Shown one piece after another: positions 53,705 through 54,419 of a stretch of DNA of 54,419 nucleotides. Origin of the DNA: Verrucomicrobiota bacterium (GTDB lineage: Bacteria > Verrucomicrobiota > Verrucomicrobiia > Chthoniobacterales > UBA10450); contig QHMY01000048.1 in the NCBI GenBank assembly GCA_003218305.1, positions 1-54,419 on the forward strand, given 5' to 3'. The stretch's first letter is position 1, and the number at the start of each line of letters is the position of its first letter. The position numbers and the translations under genes are program-made. The notes under the pieces were generated by a model that did no database searches, was not told where the DNA came from, and saw nothing but the letters and a program-made list of their open reading frames with translations.

Positions 53705-54419
53705 TTAGGGTGTGCCGAGGTTGTAAACTTCGACCAGGCCGATCCCCGTGCTGCTGTTCCGTCCCGCCAGCAGCGCCGTGTAAAGTCCCGGCGGCAGATG
53801 GGCCATGATCGCCGCATCGAGCGGATTCGGTGGTGCCAGGCCAGCCGACGTTAATCCCGTCGCCGTGGCCGGATCGTCCTGCCAGTCGTTGTCCGAACCA
53901 ATCAGCGCTCCATTGGAATCGCGCAGCTCCAGCGTAGGATCCGCCAGCGGATTGCCTACACCCACGGCTCCCAGCCCGCGCACGATCACCTCAGTCTGGC
54001 CACTGCTGCCTCCCAGAATGAAGCCCGCAATCACGATGTCGGTCCCCGTGCTCACGAATGCTCTCGTGCTGATGTTGGCCAGCTTCGCCGGCACCGCCGG
54101 ACTCAGATCATACACTTCCACCAAGGCAACTCCCGACGTGTTATTCTTCCCGCTCACGATTGCGGTGTAAGCCCCCGGCAGCAGGGTCGTGTCGATCGCT
54201 GCTTCCAAGTTGTTGCTCGGCGGGATGCCCGTCGCCAAAATCGCTGCTTCCTGCACGGGATCGTCTCTCCAGTTGTCGTTGGTCACGGTGACAAAGCCAG
54301 CCGGGCCGTGCAGTTGCATCACCGGATCTGCCAGCACATTGGGAATTCCAGATTGCGCCAGCGACGGTCCGATCGCCCGCAGCAAAATGTGCTTGGGCGC
54401 GCTTCCTGTGATGATGAAC
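53705..54419 (-). CDS. Secreted protein with paired C-terminal beta-sandwich modules, N-terminus beyond window
   Basis: About 238 residues are visible. The frame is open to the window edge (FIITGSAPKHILLRAIGPSL) and the real start lies outside. Two modules of about 125 residues share words with the C-terminus of the BNR-propeller protein: LLRAIGPSLAQ / VIVRGLGAVG, DPVMQL / DPTLELRD, NDNW / DNDW, PGAYTAIV / PGLYTALL, LVEVYDL / LVEVYNL. The stop codon follows immediately after the second module. Because only the tail is visible, the main activity of the protein cannot be stated. Confidence 0.85.
   Translation of the reverse strand, partial: FIITGSAPKHILLRAIGPSLAQSGIPNVLADPVMQLHGPAGFVTVTNDNWRDDPVQEAAILATGIPPSNNLEAAIDTTLLPGAYTAIVSGKNNTSGVALVEVYDLSPAVPAKLANISTRAFVSTGTDIVIAGFILGGSSGQTEVIVRGLGAVGVGNPLADPTLELRDSNGALIGSDNDWQDDPATATGLTSAGLAPPNPLDAAIMAHLPPGLYTALLAGRNSSTGIGLVEVYNLGTP

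Noticed and set aside
53381-53808. ORFs translating the TCATCCCGAGCGAAG repeats (CHPERSRG-type peptides)
   Set aside because: These peptides arise from reading through repeats in several frames. Nothing else supports a gene.

Overview
The window looks like a chromosomal segment of a high-GC Gram-negative bacterium of the phylum Verrucomicrobiota, possibly a soil Spartobacteria/Chthoniobacterales-type lineage. That placement is inferred from three things: the mixture of families (a Minf_1886-type protein, a DUF1844 protein, an NfeD-like protease), the paired C-terminal beta-sandwich modules typical of secreted verrucomicrobial proteins, and the many short palindromic dispersed repeats. The replication, cell-wall, translation and transport genes all fit a housekeeping region. 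I see no prophage, transposase, CRISPR array or tRNA.

Layout. 1-6003: rpoD (cut by the window start) and dnaG, a divergent NfeD-like membrane protease, and a translationally coupled thiH-thiS pair. 6098-13321: a small outer-membrane barrel protein with promoter and terminator, then the rod-shape operon mreB-mreC-mreD-mrdA with ribonuclease G downstream. 13322-22752: a repeat-rich gap, rpe, a large secreted BNR-propeller protein, the type II secretion/type IV pilus pair gspD-gspE, and a small NTF2-like protein. 22766-24160: the peptidoglycan-recycling ligase mpl. 24244-36602: a block of surface-glycan genes in alternating orientations, with three family-2 glycosyltransferases, three multi-spanning GT-C-like membrane proteins (one fused to an NHL propeller) and two methyltransferases. 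A CHASE2-adenylate cyclase follows. 39116-44770: rplT, pheS, pheT, a strong 6S RNA candidate with terminator, and carA. 44786-48515: a dolichyl-phosphate-glucosyltransferase-like gene and the mlaE-mlaF-mlaD lipid-transport operon. 48580-53366: topoisomerase IB, a DUF1844 protein, a two-domain M16 peptidase and a Minf_1886-type protein on one strand. 53705-54419: the C-terminal part of another secreted protein carrying the same paired module as the BNR protein.

The genes converge on building the cell envelope: MreBCD/PBP2 for elongation, Mpl for wall recycling, GspDE for export, MlaEFD for outer-membrane lipid balance, and the glycan block for surface polymer or glycolipid. The most unusual material is non-coding. 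At least five families of short hairpin repeats occupy gene boundaries, and one 60-bp double-hairpin copy is read in frame inside pheT. Also notable are the GT-C/NHL fusion with a tandem-repeat insert, an AT-hook-like lysine-rich extension on the primary sigma factor, and a hairpin that appears to bridge the rplT ribosome-binding site.
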